From: Klebsormidium nitens
Taxonomy: Eukaryota; Streptophyta; Klebsormidiophyceae; Klebsormidiales; Klebsormidiaceae
Direction of reading: 5' to 3'
Assembly (NCBI GenBank): GCA_000708835.1
Contig: DF237023.1
Coordinates: 62,001 to 126,000, forward strand
DNA: 64,000 nt
Positions 49,701 through 64,000 of the stretch are shown here, piece after piece. A program made the position numbers and the translations under genes. The notes beneath the pieces were generated by a model. It was not told the DNA's origin. It searched no databases and saw nothing but the letters and a program-made list of their open reading frames with translations. Numbering within the stretch: the first letter of the stretch is position 1; each line of letters opens with the position of its first letter.

Positions 49701-49806
49701 GGATGGGGCCGCCAAGGATGGTGGGGAGGGAAGCGTCAGTCAAGAGGACATACTTAAGCGGAGGGCTTCACCGGGGTTGACGATACAAATTCCAGAGATC
49801 CACTAG
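43754..49806 (+). CDS. Bromodomain-containing nuclear protein
   Basis: Seven exons: 43754-44205, 44433-44577, 44776-45212, 45811-45936, 46462-47171, 48029-48657 and 49372-49806, in phase, giving 977 residues; in-frame ATGs at 43805 and 43832 are alternative starts. Residues ~152-240 form a bromodomain with PGYSKIILRPM, FELICFNAMKYN (the acetyl-lysine Asn in the last residues) and a final helix. Exon 4 encodes IEWRARWLEMRM, a motif I associate with uncharacterised plant bromodomain proteins. The middle is Pro/Ala/Gln-rich and low complexity. Exon 6 has Ser-Pro runs and a conserved-looking block (VEQLQHTKIETPRWRLV). The last exon is basic, Gly/Lys-rich and likely disordered. The likely role is a chromatin reader or scaffold; its complex is unknown to me. 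Confidence 0.82.
49341..49390 (+). repeat. Short tandem echo at the last acceptor of the bromodomain gene
   Basis: TTTACAGTATACGG at 49345 is repeated about 21 bp later as CTTACAGGATACGG at 49366, which is the real acceptor and exon start (49372). Two CAG acceptors therefore lie side by side in near-identical contexts. Confidence 0.55.
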
Positions 49807-50799
49807 GAGGGGGCTGAAATTGCATCGAATTTAACAGTGCAGTCGAAAGCAACTCGCAGTTTTTGTGCAACAGGGTTTCTCCGATCTCGTCGAGATTCTA
49901 TAGAGTGTGACTCAGGGTTGACCTCTCATAGTGAACGGATTCAAGTCAAAAGTTGCTTGTTTCAGGATCGATCACGTATGATGCATTGTGGTCTGTAAGT
50001 TCTCCCTGTTTGGATGCAGTCACTTCTGGGAACTCGGTTAGTTGCTATGCGGAGCTACTGAGCTGCACAATTATTGTTCACAGACCGACCACAAAGCTTG
50101 ATTTGGTGCAAAATGCATATAGCACATGCACAGTGGCCGGCTCATGTCTTCCACGTTCAATCACTGACATGAAAGCAATCGTGCATATATTCTTGTGCAT
50201 GCTGACAGGCAGCAAATGTGAGTGAGTCGATCCGACACTTTTGACTGATCAATATTGGCGTGCATGCATGCCCAACCGGCAATACTGGGCCCATATGATC
50301 AACAATTGAGGTAGTTGCTGGCCAGCCTGACTCTTAGAGCGGTTTACATGATGATGCCGCATGATCGAGAGGCGCGACATGCAATATTAAGGCTAAGTTG
50401 CAAGAACCCAACCGGCTGCATGATTCAAATGTGCACTAGTGCACTCTGAGCCGTGATGCAACAATGCTCTCACAAAACAGGGATACATCATACTTCTGAC
50501 AAACCTGTGAGAATCCACTTCTTTAATGAAACAATGCAGCGGCAAGACTAGAGTCAGGTGTCTTTCTTCAGACGCTCCGCAAAGATCTTCTGGTGAATAC
50601 AATAGATGTTCTGCCCTGCTCGCTGTTCTGTTTGACAAATCGACTCGACTGCTCTGCATTGACACAAGCGAGACTTGCAGTCTCTGTTCGCAACGGCATA
50701 GAATTGCATCGCCGCGAAACACCTAGACCTTCTGAGGCAGTCAAACCAATACTTTTCTATCTGACGTCCAACCCGGATGTCTCGCAATATATCAGTACC
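49807..50799. other. Intergenic region between convergent bromodomain and NSE4 genes
   Basis: About 1 kb that must hold both 3' UTRs. I see no gene, repeat or RNA that I can support. Confidence 0.5.
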
Positions 50800-53700
50800 C
50801 TAACTCCGCTGCTTCTTCCTCCTCCTGTTTACCACCAACGCCTCTTCTTCCTCCTCCTCCGACTCCTCTTCCACTGGCTGCTGGCTATACGAGTTCTCCC
50901 GAGGCCGGAACTTGCCCTGCCCCTTCCGCACAGGCGTGCCATTCCGAGGGGGCTGGGCCGGCTCGTTCGCACCCTTCCTCGTAGGCATGTAGTCACTGCC
51001 AGGACATTTCTCCTTTAGATCCTGCAAAGATATGAATGCACCGAGGATTAGACAACGAGCAACAAACCCTCGACAAATTTCTTCTCTTGGCTTGGAATTC
51101 CAGATTGTATTCCGACCTGCTCCTACTCTGTATCAATGAGCTTTGCTGACAAGAGACTGAGCCCTGCCCGTGCTGAACAGGGAGCAGCCAAGGTAGAAGC
51201 GCATGGCCAGATTGGATCAGGGACCCGTTGCAAAACAGCCAAGATAATTGCCTGGTCTTCCGGCATTAGCGGACAGACAAAGGTCACAAAAAGCTCAATA
51301 TAGTTGAGCTCACCAGCCAATCCTTGTACTGGAACTTAGCCATGAATGCTGACGTCTCAGCCTTCCCCGTGCCTAACTCCTCCTTGCTGGGGGCATTTCG
51401 AGGCTCTGCAGCAGTCAAAATAAAGTTTGTTTGAGCATCTCAACCTCTGGTGGCGCCATCAAGAAAGAGCCTTTAGCTACTGTGTTTCCTTCAGAGAGTG
51501 TCTCAAGCAGACCCGTGTGCATCGAAGTGCCATTAACCCGGAACAAGATTAAGGTTGACTTTGAAGAAGAAATTCCCGTACAGAAGCGACCTTCTTTCCA
51601 GAATTAGAATAAAATTGATTGTGCCAGCTTTGGGTAGTTCATCGGACCGGAGTCTTTAGATATTCCTCCACCTTGTGAACTCAGCTCAAATGAGCACAAC
51701 TGAAGACGTCAAACGAGAAAAGACGAGGCATTCCTTTGCAGACGAAAAGGTACAACGGGGCTGCACAATCTGTTGGGAAGGAGGATCGAGTTGTGGCACT
51801 CACCAACAAGAATAGTACCGTCGTCCATCTTTCGTGTTGAGGCTCGACCGTCCTTGATCAAGAACGAGAGCGAGAACTGGTTCTCAATGGTCTGAGAGAA
51901 GGACTTCTTGTTCAAGAATAGGCGCTCGAAGGGGATCCCCCCATGGTTCCGGCGTAGAATCTCGAACATAGTGGTCATGTTGGCATCAGTCTCTTTCTCC
52001 TTGCCGTCCTGTGTCTGCTCCACAATCTGCACAAGGAGATTGGCATCTTAATGCAGGTATAAATTCGGAACAAAGGGATCGAGCAACAGCCTGATGCAAG
52101 TGATGCTCTCTGAGCGAGTCATGTTGTGACAGGAACTCAGACAATCAAGGTGACCTAGAAAGTCCAGATTTGGCCAAATAAATCCACGATCTGAAGTAAG
52201 ATGGATCCTCTTGTACAGTGGCAAGTTGTAAACCGAGGACATTGAAGGAAACAGCTTCTCACAGGTCAGAAAAGGCTGTGAAGGGCACAAGGGGATAATT
52301 ACTACGCACAGGACAGAAATGAATGAGGCTTGACTTCAATACAGGAGATCGTACAAGCTTCTTACTAGGTTTCGGATGGTCAAGAAGGCGAGAATCAGCT
52401 CAAGTCAACCCTACCTCATCGGGGTTGGTCTGTTCCTCTGGACGTTTCCTCTTTGCTCGCTGCTGGGGCTGCTTCCTCTGCTTTGGCTGACTATCCAATG
52501 GGCCGAGCCTGCAGAAAGACAAGTCAACTGGATCAGCAAAAACGTTTCACATGAACTGTTAATGGCTTTCGCACCAGATGTGAACGTTCAGCAAAACGAT
52601 CCTGAAGGCATTGCAACTGGGGTCCACTCAGGAAAGAGAGACGTTGGTCGACAAAAGTTGCTGAAGACATGCAACGACAGGCAGAGCCACCACTTGACAT
52701 CTAGACCATGCTCTACCTAGTGCTCCACGAAAAACAAGAGAAAGGGGCACTTCTTACATGCAAGTGATCCCCGGGGCTGATGCGAGCAAAGGCATCCCAA
52801 TCATCCGCCCCGCGTTCTGCCAGTCAAACCTCTCAGGGCTGACCTCCTCCTCCTCTTCCATGTCCATGCCCCCAGTAAAGTGCGTCATGAGCCGCCCCAG
52901 GAAAGCGGTGGGGGTGCAGAGAGAAGCATCCGGCCGTAACTGCTTGGCCGCTTGCAACGTGACCTCGGTCAGCTGTGCCAGCAGGTCGGCGTCGGCCTTC
53001 TGCTCTCTCGGCTTCCGTACTGCAGGCCACAAGACAAGCTTCAGGCCCATAATAACAGGGTGCTTTTCAGAGACAAGTGAAAGCCAGGCAGATAGAAACA
53101 GGTGATCAAAGATCTCTTATGGCGCTTCCACGTGCAGGCAACAACTCGAAGAATAATCTGCTCATAAGCAAACAGGATCTATAAGCAACCAGAACAACTT
53201 GTCCAGATCCCCTTCTGCGCCTTCAAGTATAAGTTTGGAGACTCTGACCTTGCCCAATGTTCACTGAAGAAGAGGCTGCAGGCTCTGGTCATGCAGCAAG
53301 TTCACTATAACACTAGAGGCTAGCCAGGACGAGTGGCCTTAGCACTTACCCTGCTGGTGTAGAGCATCTGCTTCCAGGAGAGCTTCCTGAAGCTTGTGGG
53401 ATTCAGGTTGGAGGAGTTCATCCTTTTGAGCTGCACGAGCAGATGGATGAGGAACACTTCGCGCAAAGAAAAGTGGGGCCCGAACAGAATGTGTCACATC
53501 TGCAATATCTGAATGGACGAAGTTGAGGCAGTTACAGCAGGACCAGCAGCAGGCAGTCAGAGCGGGCTTGGCATTCTGTGTGCTGCAAGAGCAACTTAGC
53601 TCAGTGGCAAACCCATAATCAAGCCTGACAAAAGAAAGACCCTAAGCTGGTTACATATAAAGGACCTAGGTTGACAAAGCACATCGACATAACCTCTGGT

Positions 53701-53915
53701 GTTGTCCTCATTGGCATGATAGGCAAAAGGTGCACCATAACGGCGGAACAGGACTGCCAGAAATGAGAATCTAGGCATGCATAGCAGGCTCTTGTCAGAC
53801 CCGCACCTGCTGCCCTGTCTTTTAGCTTTCTGTAGTCCTCCCTGAGCTTCCGCCTATCCGCCTGTGTCTGCTGCACCTGTTGACTGGACGGACCAGCATC
53901 CCCTCCCCGAGCCAT
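50800..53915 (-). CDS. NSE4: NSE4, kleisin subunit of the SMC5/6 complex
   Basis: Seven exons: 53915-53807, 53430-53350, 53019-52758, 52508-52415, 52026-51804, 51405-51314 and 51021-50800, giving 360 residues. The N-terminal RRKLREDYRKLKD and DELLQPESHKLQEALLEADALH blocks correspond to the helix that contacts the SMC5/6 neck. The middle has APGITCMLGPLD followed by a basic PKQRKQ stretch. The C-terminal winged-helix region has FLNKKSFSQTIENQFSLSF, LIKDGR, PRNAPS and FQYKDW. NSE4 bridges the SMC5 and SMC6 heads and is needed for DNA repair and replication-stress tolerance. The tail is unusual in ending with an acidic Glu run followed by RRRKKQ. The start was chosen because the first exon is the only upstream one that keeps phase and opens with ATG. 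Confidence 0.95.
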
Positions 53916-55601
53916 GGTTCTCAGTATCGAGAACCTGCTTCCTGACTCGCCGTGTCTCTATGCAGAATAGTTGCAACTTGAAAGAGTGTTGCTCCACCTT
54001 TGTGCTGATTGGAGCCGTCTTATTGAGCAGCATGAACATGCGCAGGGCCCTGCAGGGCCCTGATCGAGCCTTACCGCTGCTCTGTCTGATTTACCGCATG
54101 TGCGGCTGCACCTCCTGCTGCTCCCTTCAAGGTCCCTAACTTCCTCTAGACGCCCTTCTGAAAGCGGCCAGATCCTGCTGAACGCCCAAGACAAAGCTGA
54201 AGGGGCGCCTCTTTCTGCTTCCAATCCTCCTAGCTAGGTAGACTGTCTGGGCAGTCTGGGACGGGAACGACTCCGAACGAGCCTTCTGCAGGATGCTCCC
54301 TCGCCTACAGTTGAACTTTGAAGTTGAAAGTTTAAAATTCAAACCTTTCAAACTTCCCTGCGTTTGGCGCCGTCACCTTCAAATGACCGGTAGTTTGTAC
54401 CGACAAATCATCATCCGGGCGCTTATTAGCCTCCCGGGCGGAAGAAAGCCCAATTGCTTGGGCGGATAGGCAGTGCTTCATTCCACCCGGCTAGCACCCG
54501 GCAGCACCCTGCATCCGATACACACAGGTAGGTACACCGGTCACTGACCGTAGTACGTGCATGTACCGTACACTGGAAGCGCGGTCTCTGTCGCAGTCCA
54601 TTGCAGTGTGCCCAGGTTGAATCTACCGGGTAGTACACCCTACGATTATACCCTGCCATCACGCCCGGTGGACGTCCAACCTTGAGGAAGAGGTACGTAC
54701 CAAGTAGGCAACTCTTGTCATGCGTACCAAGGCACGTGTGAAGTATGCCGCTCGGCGCGCGCGCGCAACACCGGAACAGGCATAATGTTCGATCAAGGAA
54801 CAGGCTTGCGATTCTCGCAATGGAAGAGCCTAGGTAATCCGAATCGGCTACTAGCCTGGGCTTGCTCTTTACTTCTACCACATACCTAGGTAGATAGGTA
54901 TGGTATATACCTACCATATACTAAGTAATTTTAACCTTTCGCAGCCTGCGCCATACATAATGTGTAGTATACACTGCGTAGTGCACGGGGAATGCATCAT
55001 ATTGTCATATGATTCACTAGTATATAATTGGCGATACTTGTACTCAGGCGGTCATATAATCATGGGGCATGCAAAACATGTTCTATATGGAGCACTCGTG
55101 AGAACGTGGTATACGCAGTGATTGAACTCCAGCATATATGTGCTATCTGCGGCACAATACATGGTTTGAGGATCATGAAAGTCATGTGTTGCGGAACCTC
55201 AAAAGGCGGCCAGGCCAGCATATGGCAAAGTTGGACGTAGTCAGCAAATCGACACATCGACTGTGCTTGTGGACACATGAACGTGACGGAGAGTTGCTCC
55301 ATGCACTCGCAAGGAAGTGTCCTTAAGAACATTGCATCGGTGTCACATCCACAATCAAAAAACGCGCCCTTGCAACGATGGGCTTAGATCAAATTCCTTC
55401 ATGGGCCCCAACCAGTTCCGACTAAAATGCATCATTGAGAAGCACGTTAATTCGTCTACCCAAGTCTTAGTGGACAGCCTTTCCTAACATACACATGTTG
55501 CGAGAACTGGCAGCGGCAAGTTCCCCCAAAGATTGCTGGGCGATAAATTGAAAGAGCACCCGAACATGGAAAGATCGATTTTTCCAGTAATCCAATTCAA
55601 C
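53916..55601. promoter_or_regulatory. NSE4 upstream region, palindrome-rich
   Basis: About 1.7 kb between NSE4 and the 3' end of TPI on the same strand. It should contain the NSE4 promoter. It holds a perfect 20-bp palindrome at 54043-54062, an inverted repeat GAAGTTGAAAG/CTTTCAAACTTC near 54323-54356, GCCCA/TGGGC arms near 54448, and clustered CCTAGGTAG/GGTATATACC motifs near 54880-54925. I see no gene. Confidence 0.45.
54043..54062. repeat. Perfect 20-bp palindrome
   Basis: CAGGGCCCTGCAGGGCCCTG equals its reverse complement and is also a tandem pair of the 10-base palindrome CAGGGCCCTG. It lies about 130 bp upstream of the NSE4 start codon, so it could be a regulatory dyad, but nothing shows binding. 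Confidence 0.85.
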
Positions 55602-60300
<4,699 letters not shown>

Positions 60301-61356
60301 TGCAGTACCACCTGGAGACAATTCTTGCACCTTTCTCCACCTTTGGTCCTGCAAGCCGCTTTATAGCTTTGACGGCGGTGCTGGATTGGAGTGCCGCCCC
60401 TTGTCTCAGGAATCGAAGGACAATGCACCGATCTGCTCAAATTGCACATTGCAAGGCTGTTGGGGTTCCGCATCTAGAGGAGGACCAAAACTTAAAGGGG
60501 CCAGTCCTTACAAATTGTACACTTGTAGTGATCAATCAAGATCGAAGATCAGTTTCAAAACTTTAAACCAATCCAATGTATCCAAGTAAAGTAGTTGCAA
60601 TGTATCATGTTCTCTTCGGTAGCGGATCTAAAGCGTCCGATAAACCTTTTTCTAGAATTAGCCATCCGAACCGACGGTTCAGATGCACAGCTCAGCCGGA
60701 AAGCCCGGAAACAGACCTAGGGAGGTACGACCGCCGTTTCAATCTGCTGAGGGTACCGGCTCTCTGGGATGGTGTCAGTCCGTTGGAAGCAAGCAGGCTC
60801 CAAGGACAATATGGGAAAAGCACCACTTTTGACACAAGATCACTCATCCGCCTATCCACACCCGAACTGCACGTTTTCGTGCATGCCGCTTCCGCCAAAC
60901 CTAATTGATTAACCACCTAGCATGTCCCCGGCTCCTTGTGAAAAGCATCAACGTTGGGCCGTCCGATGTACTCCTTCAATAATCTGACCGCTCGTATAGT
61001 GTAGCCGGCACATGGCAAAGAGAAAATGGTCAGACAACCAGGTTAAAATACAACGCGTGAATTTTGAACTGCTGGGTCAAACCGTTGCTGCCTGAACCTG
61101 TCCTGGGCTCGACCTGGCTGGTACTTGCACCCAGCTAAAAAGGCGCCTGGAGTTGCAGAAGAAAGCACATTCCAATTTCCGTCTGTGCGCTGTTGATCGG
61201 TCCTCTTGCTGCTTGCAACAGCGTCCATTTTCTGAGCATTAGAACCTCATAGGGGTGCCCGGCCGGTTGGTGTATCACAGAAGTTTTTGATACATTTCGT
61301 GCACTTTGAGAGGTTCTGACAAAAGCGCTTTCCTTGCTGCATCCCCATCTGCAAAA
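60301..61356. promoter_or_regulatory. Divergent intergenic region between TPI and UGD
   Basis: About 1.1 kb between opposite start codons that should carry both promoters and 5' UTRs. A 110-codon + strand open frame (60576-60908) has no recognisable similarity and no splice partner, so I do not call it a gene. No core elements could be assigned. Confidence 0.4.
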
Positions 61357-64000
61357 ATGGTGAAGATCTGCTGTATTGGTGCCGGATATGTCGGGGGTAA
61401 GTGTCTTTCAATGCAATCGCTGCAACCTCAATCAAGCGTCTGTCCTAATTTGAAGATCTGATCGAAAATGCACGTTGCACAGGCCTTTGCTGGTCATTTT
61501 CCTACGCTGTGGAAAAAGCTTAAGGAGCAATCGCCCTTGCATTGATCAGCCAATTGAATCCATTTTGCAGGTCCGACTATGGCGATGATCGCCTTGAAGT
61601 GCCATGATATCGAGGTACGCCAAGTTTCAGACACTGTAGTGTACCTACATATCTGGAACCCTAAATCCTCCAGCTTTAGTTTCAGCAACCTTGTGTCGGT
61701 TCGGGAATCAGTGGTTCAACAGGATCTAGAGCATTGCTTTCAGGCACTTATTGACAGATCTGATGTGACATGTCTGCTTGGCTTGATCTTTTGCAGGTCG
61801 TCGTGGTTGATATCAGCAAGCCCAGGATTGCTGCCTGGAACAGTGACGAGCTTCCTATCTATGAGCCAGGCCTTGATGAAGTTGTGAGTTACAAAACTTC
61901 ATTTGCCTGATGTCTTCCTACTCGATCAGATCTGCTATTCAGCTGCTGCATAGTTGATACCACCAATTCGCCATTTCATGGGGATCTGTTGCATAATGCA
62001 ACGTGCAATCCGTGCGAGTCCAAGTCACTGAGAACACCTCTTCTTCTCTGTCAGGTTAAGGAGCGCCGGGGAAAGAATCTGTTCTTCAGCACAGATGTGC
62101 AAAAGCATGTTGCAGAGGCAGACATTATATTTGTCAGTGTAAATACACCAACAAAAACGAGGGTAAGCTTCTAGTCAATCGACGGCCCTCTGGTGAGGCA
62201 GGGGCTGTCTAATGAACCACAATTGGCTGGGCTTGATAGACGCGATATGATGATCTGCTGCACGTTCTGGTCCATTAGGGTTTTGTTGAGCAAGGATCAT
62301 GACTGATTGAACTTGATGACATAATCCAGTGGTGCCTGGGCAGGTTGAGTCTAGAAATTACTTGCACGTACCTGGGGAAGAGTTGGCTTTATGGAAAAGC
62401 TGGTTGTCTGGCACATGGACTAACACATTCTACATGTTCCAGGGTTTGGGTGCGGGGAAGGCGGCTGATCTGACATATTGGGAAAGTGCTGCCAGGTATT
62501 TGCCTGCTCCCCACATCCTGCATCCCAACAAGTCTAAGAAGATTCAGTTGAACCACGTGCCTATGGGACAACTTCTGCTGACAATAACCGCAAAAAGTGC
62601 TCTTAGAGTGGCTGAATTGCAATACATTCCAAACGCAAACCCTGTTCTCCACAGGTCTCTGATCTCTCAGCCCTTGTTTTGCAGGATGATCGCCGACGTT
62701 TCTAAGACTGACAAGATTGTAAGTGGCACAGTTCCTCAATAGTTGATGATGATGGCTGTGAAGAGAAAGCAATTCGCACAGGCAACTTGTACTTGATAAT
62801 GAGACAGATGTGGATTTGAGTAGAAAGAGCATCTAGCACAGCAATTGACCATGATGCGCAAATCTGCTCTCTCTCAAATAGTGGCTTACTTGTTTCTTGC
62901 TCGTATTACAGGTCGTGGAAAAGTCAACGGTACCAGTGAAAACAGCTGAGGCAATTGAGAAGATTCTCACGAAGAATGGTCATGGGATTGAGTTCCAGGT
63001 GAGCAGACTGATCCTCCATCAAAACTTGTGACAGAAGAGCTGGAAGCTTCCCTTTTGTCTGATGGCAGAGCTCCAGAAAATCTTTGTTGACCTTCATTGG
63101 GCACAGCTTCTCTAGATTGCTCCTTGATCCAATGATTCTCATTCTCAAGCAAGCATGCCATGCAGCTCAGCCTCTGCTCGCTTTCTCTGAAACCATGCAG
63201 ATTCTTTCAAACCCGGAGTTTTTGGCTGAGGGGACCGCAGTTGAGGACTTGCTCAAACCAGACCGTGTACTAATTGGAGGGCGCGAGACTCCCAAAGGTC
63301 AGGCAGCCATCCAAGCCCTGGCAGCTGTGTATGCACACTGGGTGCCAAAGGAGAACATCATCACGACCAACCTCTGGTGAGCCTGCTCTTACCCAAATTC
63401 AATGACAACCTGCAACTCGTCCTGAATGCTGTCGATCCACTGCAAGCATATCGGATAGTTTGTTGGTGTTCTTCATCGACGAAATCGAATAGTTTCTTTC
63501 AGCAAGTTCGATGTGGAGGCCTTATTCTTGGCTTCCACACAGGCACAGATCTGACTGGACAGGGGTCCTTTTGGGTGGGTCGAGGTGCAAGCTTGACCAC
63601 ATGCAACACCTTCAAAAACGATAAATTATCCTAAGGATCATGTGTTTCTCTGACAGGTCTGCCGAGCTTTCGAAGTTAGCTGCCAACGCCTTCCTGGCGC
63701 AAAGAATTTCCTCCATCAACGCCATGTCGGCCTTGTGTGAGGTGAGGTCACACAAAACACAAACGAGGTCACATCCAAAGCAGTTCCTGCTTCTTTGATA
63801 TCCTGTTGTTGAGAGTGCCTGAGTTGCGGGAAGGCAGATCGGCTTTGACTTTGCTGAAGCCCCCCTCATCCTTTCTCCGTTTTCTCCTGAAGTTCATGCA
63901 AAGTTCTCACTGGTGACTATTTTGTAATCTGCAGGCCACCGGTGCTAACGTCTCTGAGGTCGCGTATGCCATCGGAAAGGACAGCAGAATTGGGCCCAAG
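61357..64000 (+). CDS. UGD: UDP-glucose 6-dehydrogenase, 3' partial
   Basis: Exons 61357-61396, 61571-61614, 61797-61883, 62055-62162, 62443-62495, 62685-62718, 62912-62998, 63201-63376, 63657-63741 and 63935-64000 (running off the window) join in phase. The protein starts [14 protein letters not shown], with the NAD-binding GxGxxG. It continues with [71 protein letters not shown] and the central [18 protein letters not shown] helix that precedes the active-site Cys, which lies beyond the window. The enzyme oxidises UDP-glucose to UDP-glucuronate in the cytosol, feeding pectin and hemicellulose precursors. Sequence identity to land-plant UGD is very high and the exons are small, including one of 34 bases. 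Confidence 0.97.

Noticed and set aside
60576-60908. 110-codon + strand ORF between TPI and UGD
   Set aside because: No recognisable similarity, no splice partners, and it lies in a divergent promoter or 5' UTR region.

Overview
The window is nuclear DNA of a photosynthetic eukaryote of the plant lineage. It holds nine protein-coding genes, all rich in introns, with GC-rich exons and standard GT-AG introns. TPLATE, an MRF-type four-MA3 protein, plastid-type triosephosphate isomerase, CK2 beta, copper amine oxidase and UDP-glucose dehydrogenase together point to a streptophyte. The compact spacing and many short introns suggest a charophyte alga such as Klebsormidium, but that is an inference. 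I rebuilt gene models by joining exons where splice sites, reading phase and family similarity all agreed. In every complete model the exon lengths sum to a multiple of three.

Layout: 1-5664 (+) MA3-domain translation regulator, cut at its 5' end; 7166-15674 (-) copper amine oxidase; 15675-20753 gene-poor stretch; 20754-27034 (-) prolyl 4-hydroxylase with a long N-terminal extension; 28527-33031 (+) CK2 regulatory subunit beta; 33953-42587 (-) TPLATE; 43754-49806 (+) bromodomain protein; 50800-53915 (-) SMC5/6 subunit NSE4; 55602-60300 (-) plastid triosephosphate isomerase; 61357-64000 (+) UDP-glucose 6-dehydrogenase, cut at its 3' end. These are mostly housekeeping functions (translation control, endocytosis, chromatin, genome stability, carbon metabolism, wall precursors). 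They form convergent, divergent and same-strand neighbours, not an operon.

The most unusual signal is structural. At least nine times, in five of the nine genes, a splice junction and part of its exon have been copied into the adjoining intron, as one decayed copy or as a tandem array (about 100-260 bp period; one is only about 20 bp). The clearest cases are CK2 beta intron 1 (six upstream copies of the acceptor plus start of exon 2, spaced 104-121 bp), MA3 gene intron 6 (four further units of 166-175 bp after the exon), and amine oxidase intron 10 (two copies, 124-129 bp). Most copies keep a usable AG or GT, so they are both a visible route of intron growth and potential decoy splice sites. 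A small family of dispersed repeats is also present, one member with terminal inverted repeats. I saw no rRNA, tRNA, CRISPR or intact transposon genes.
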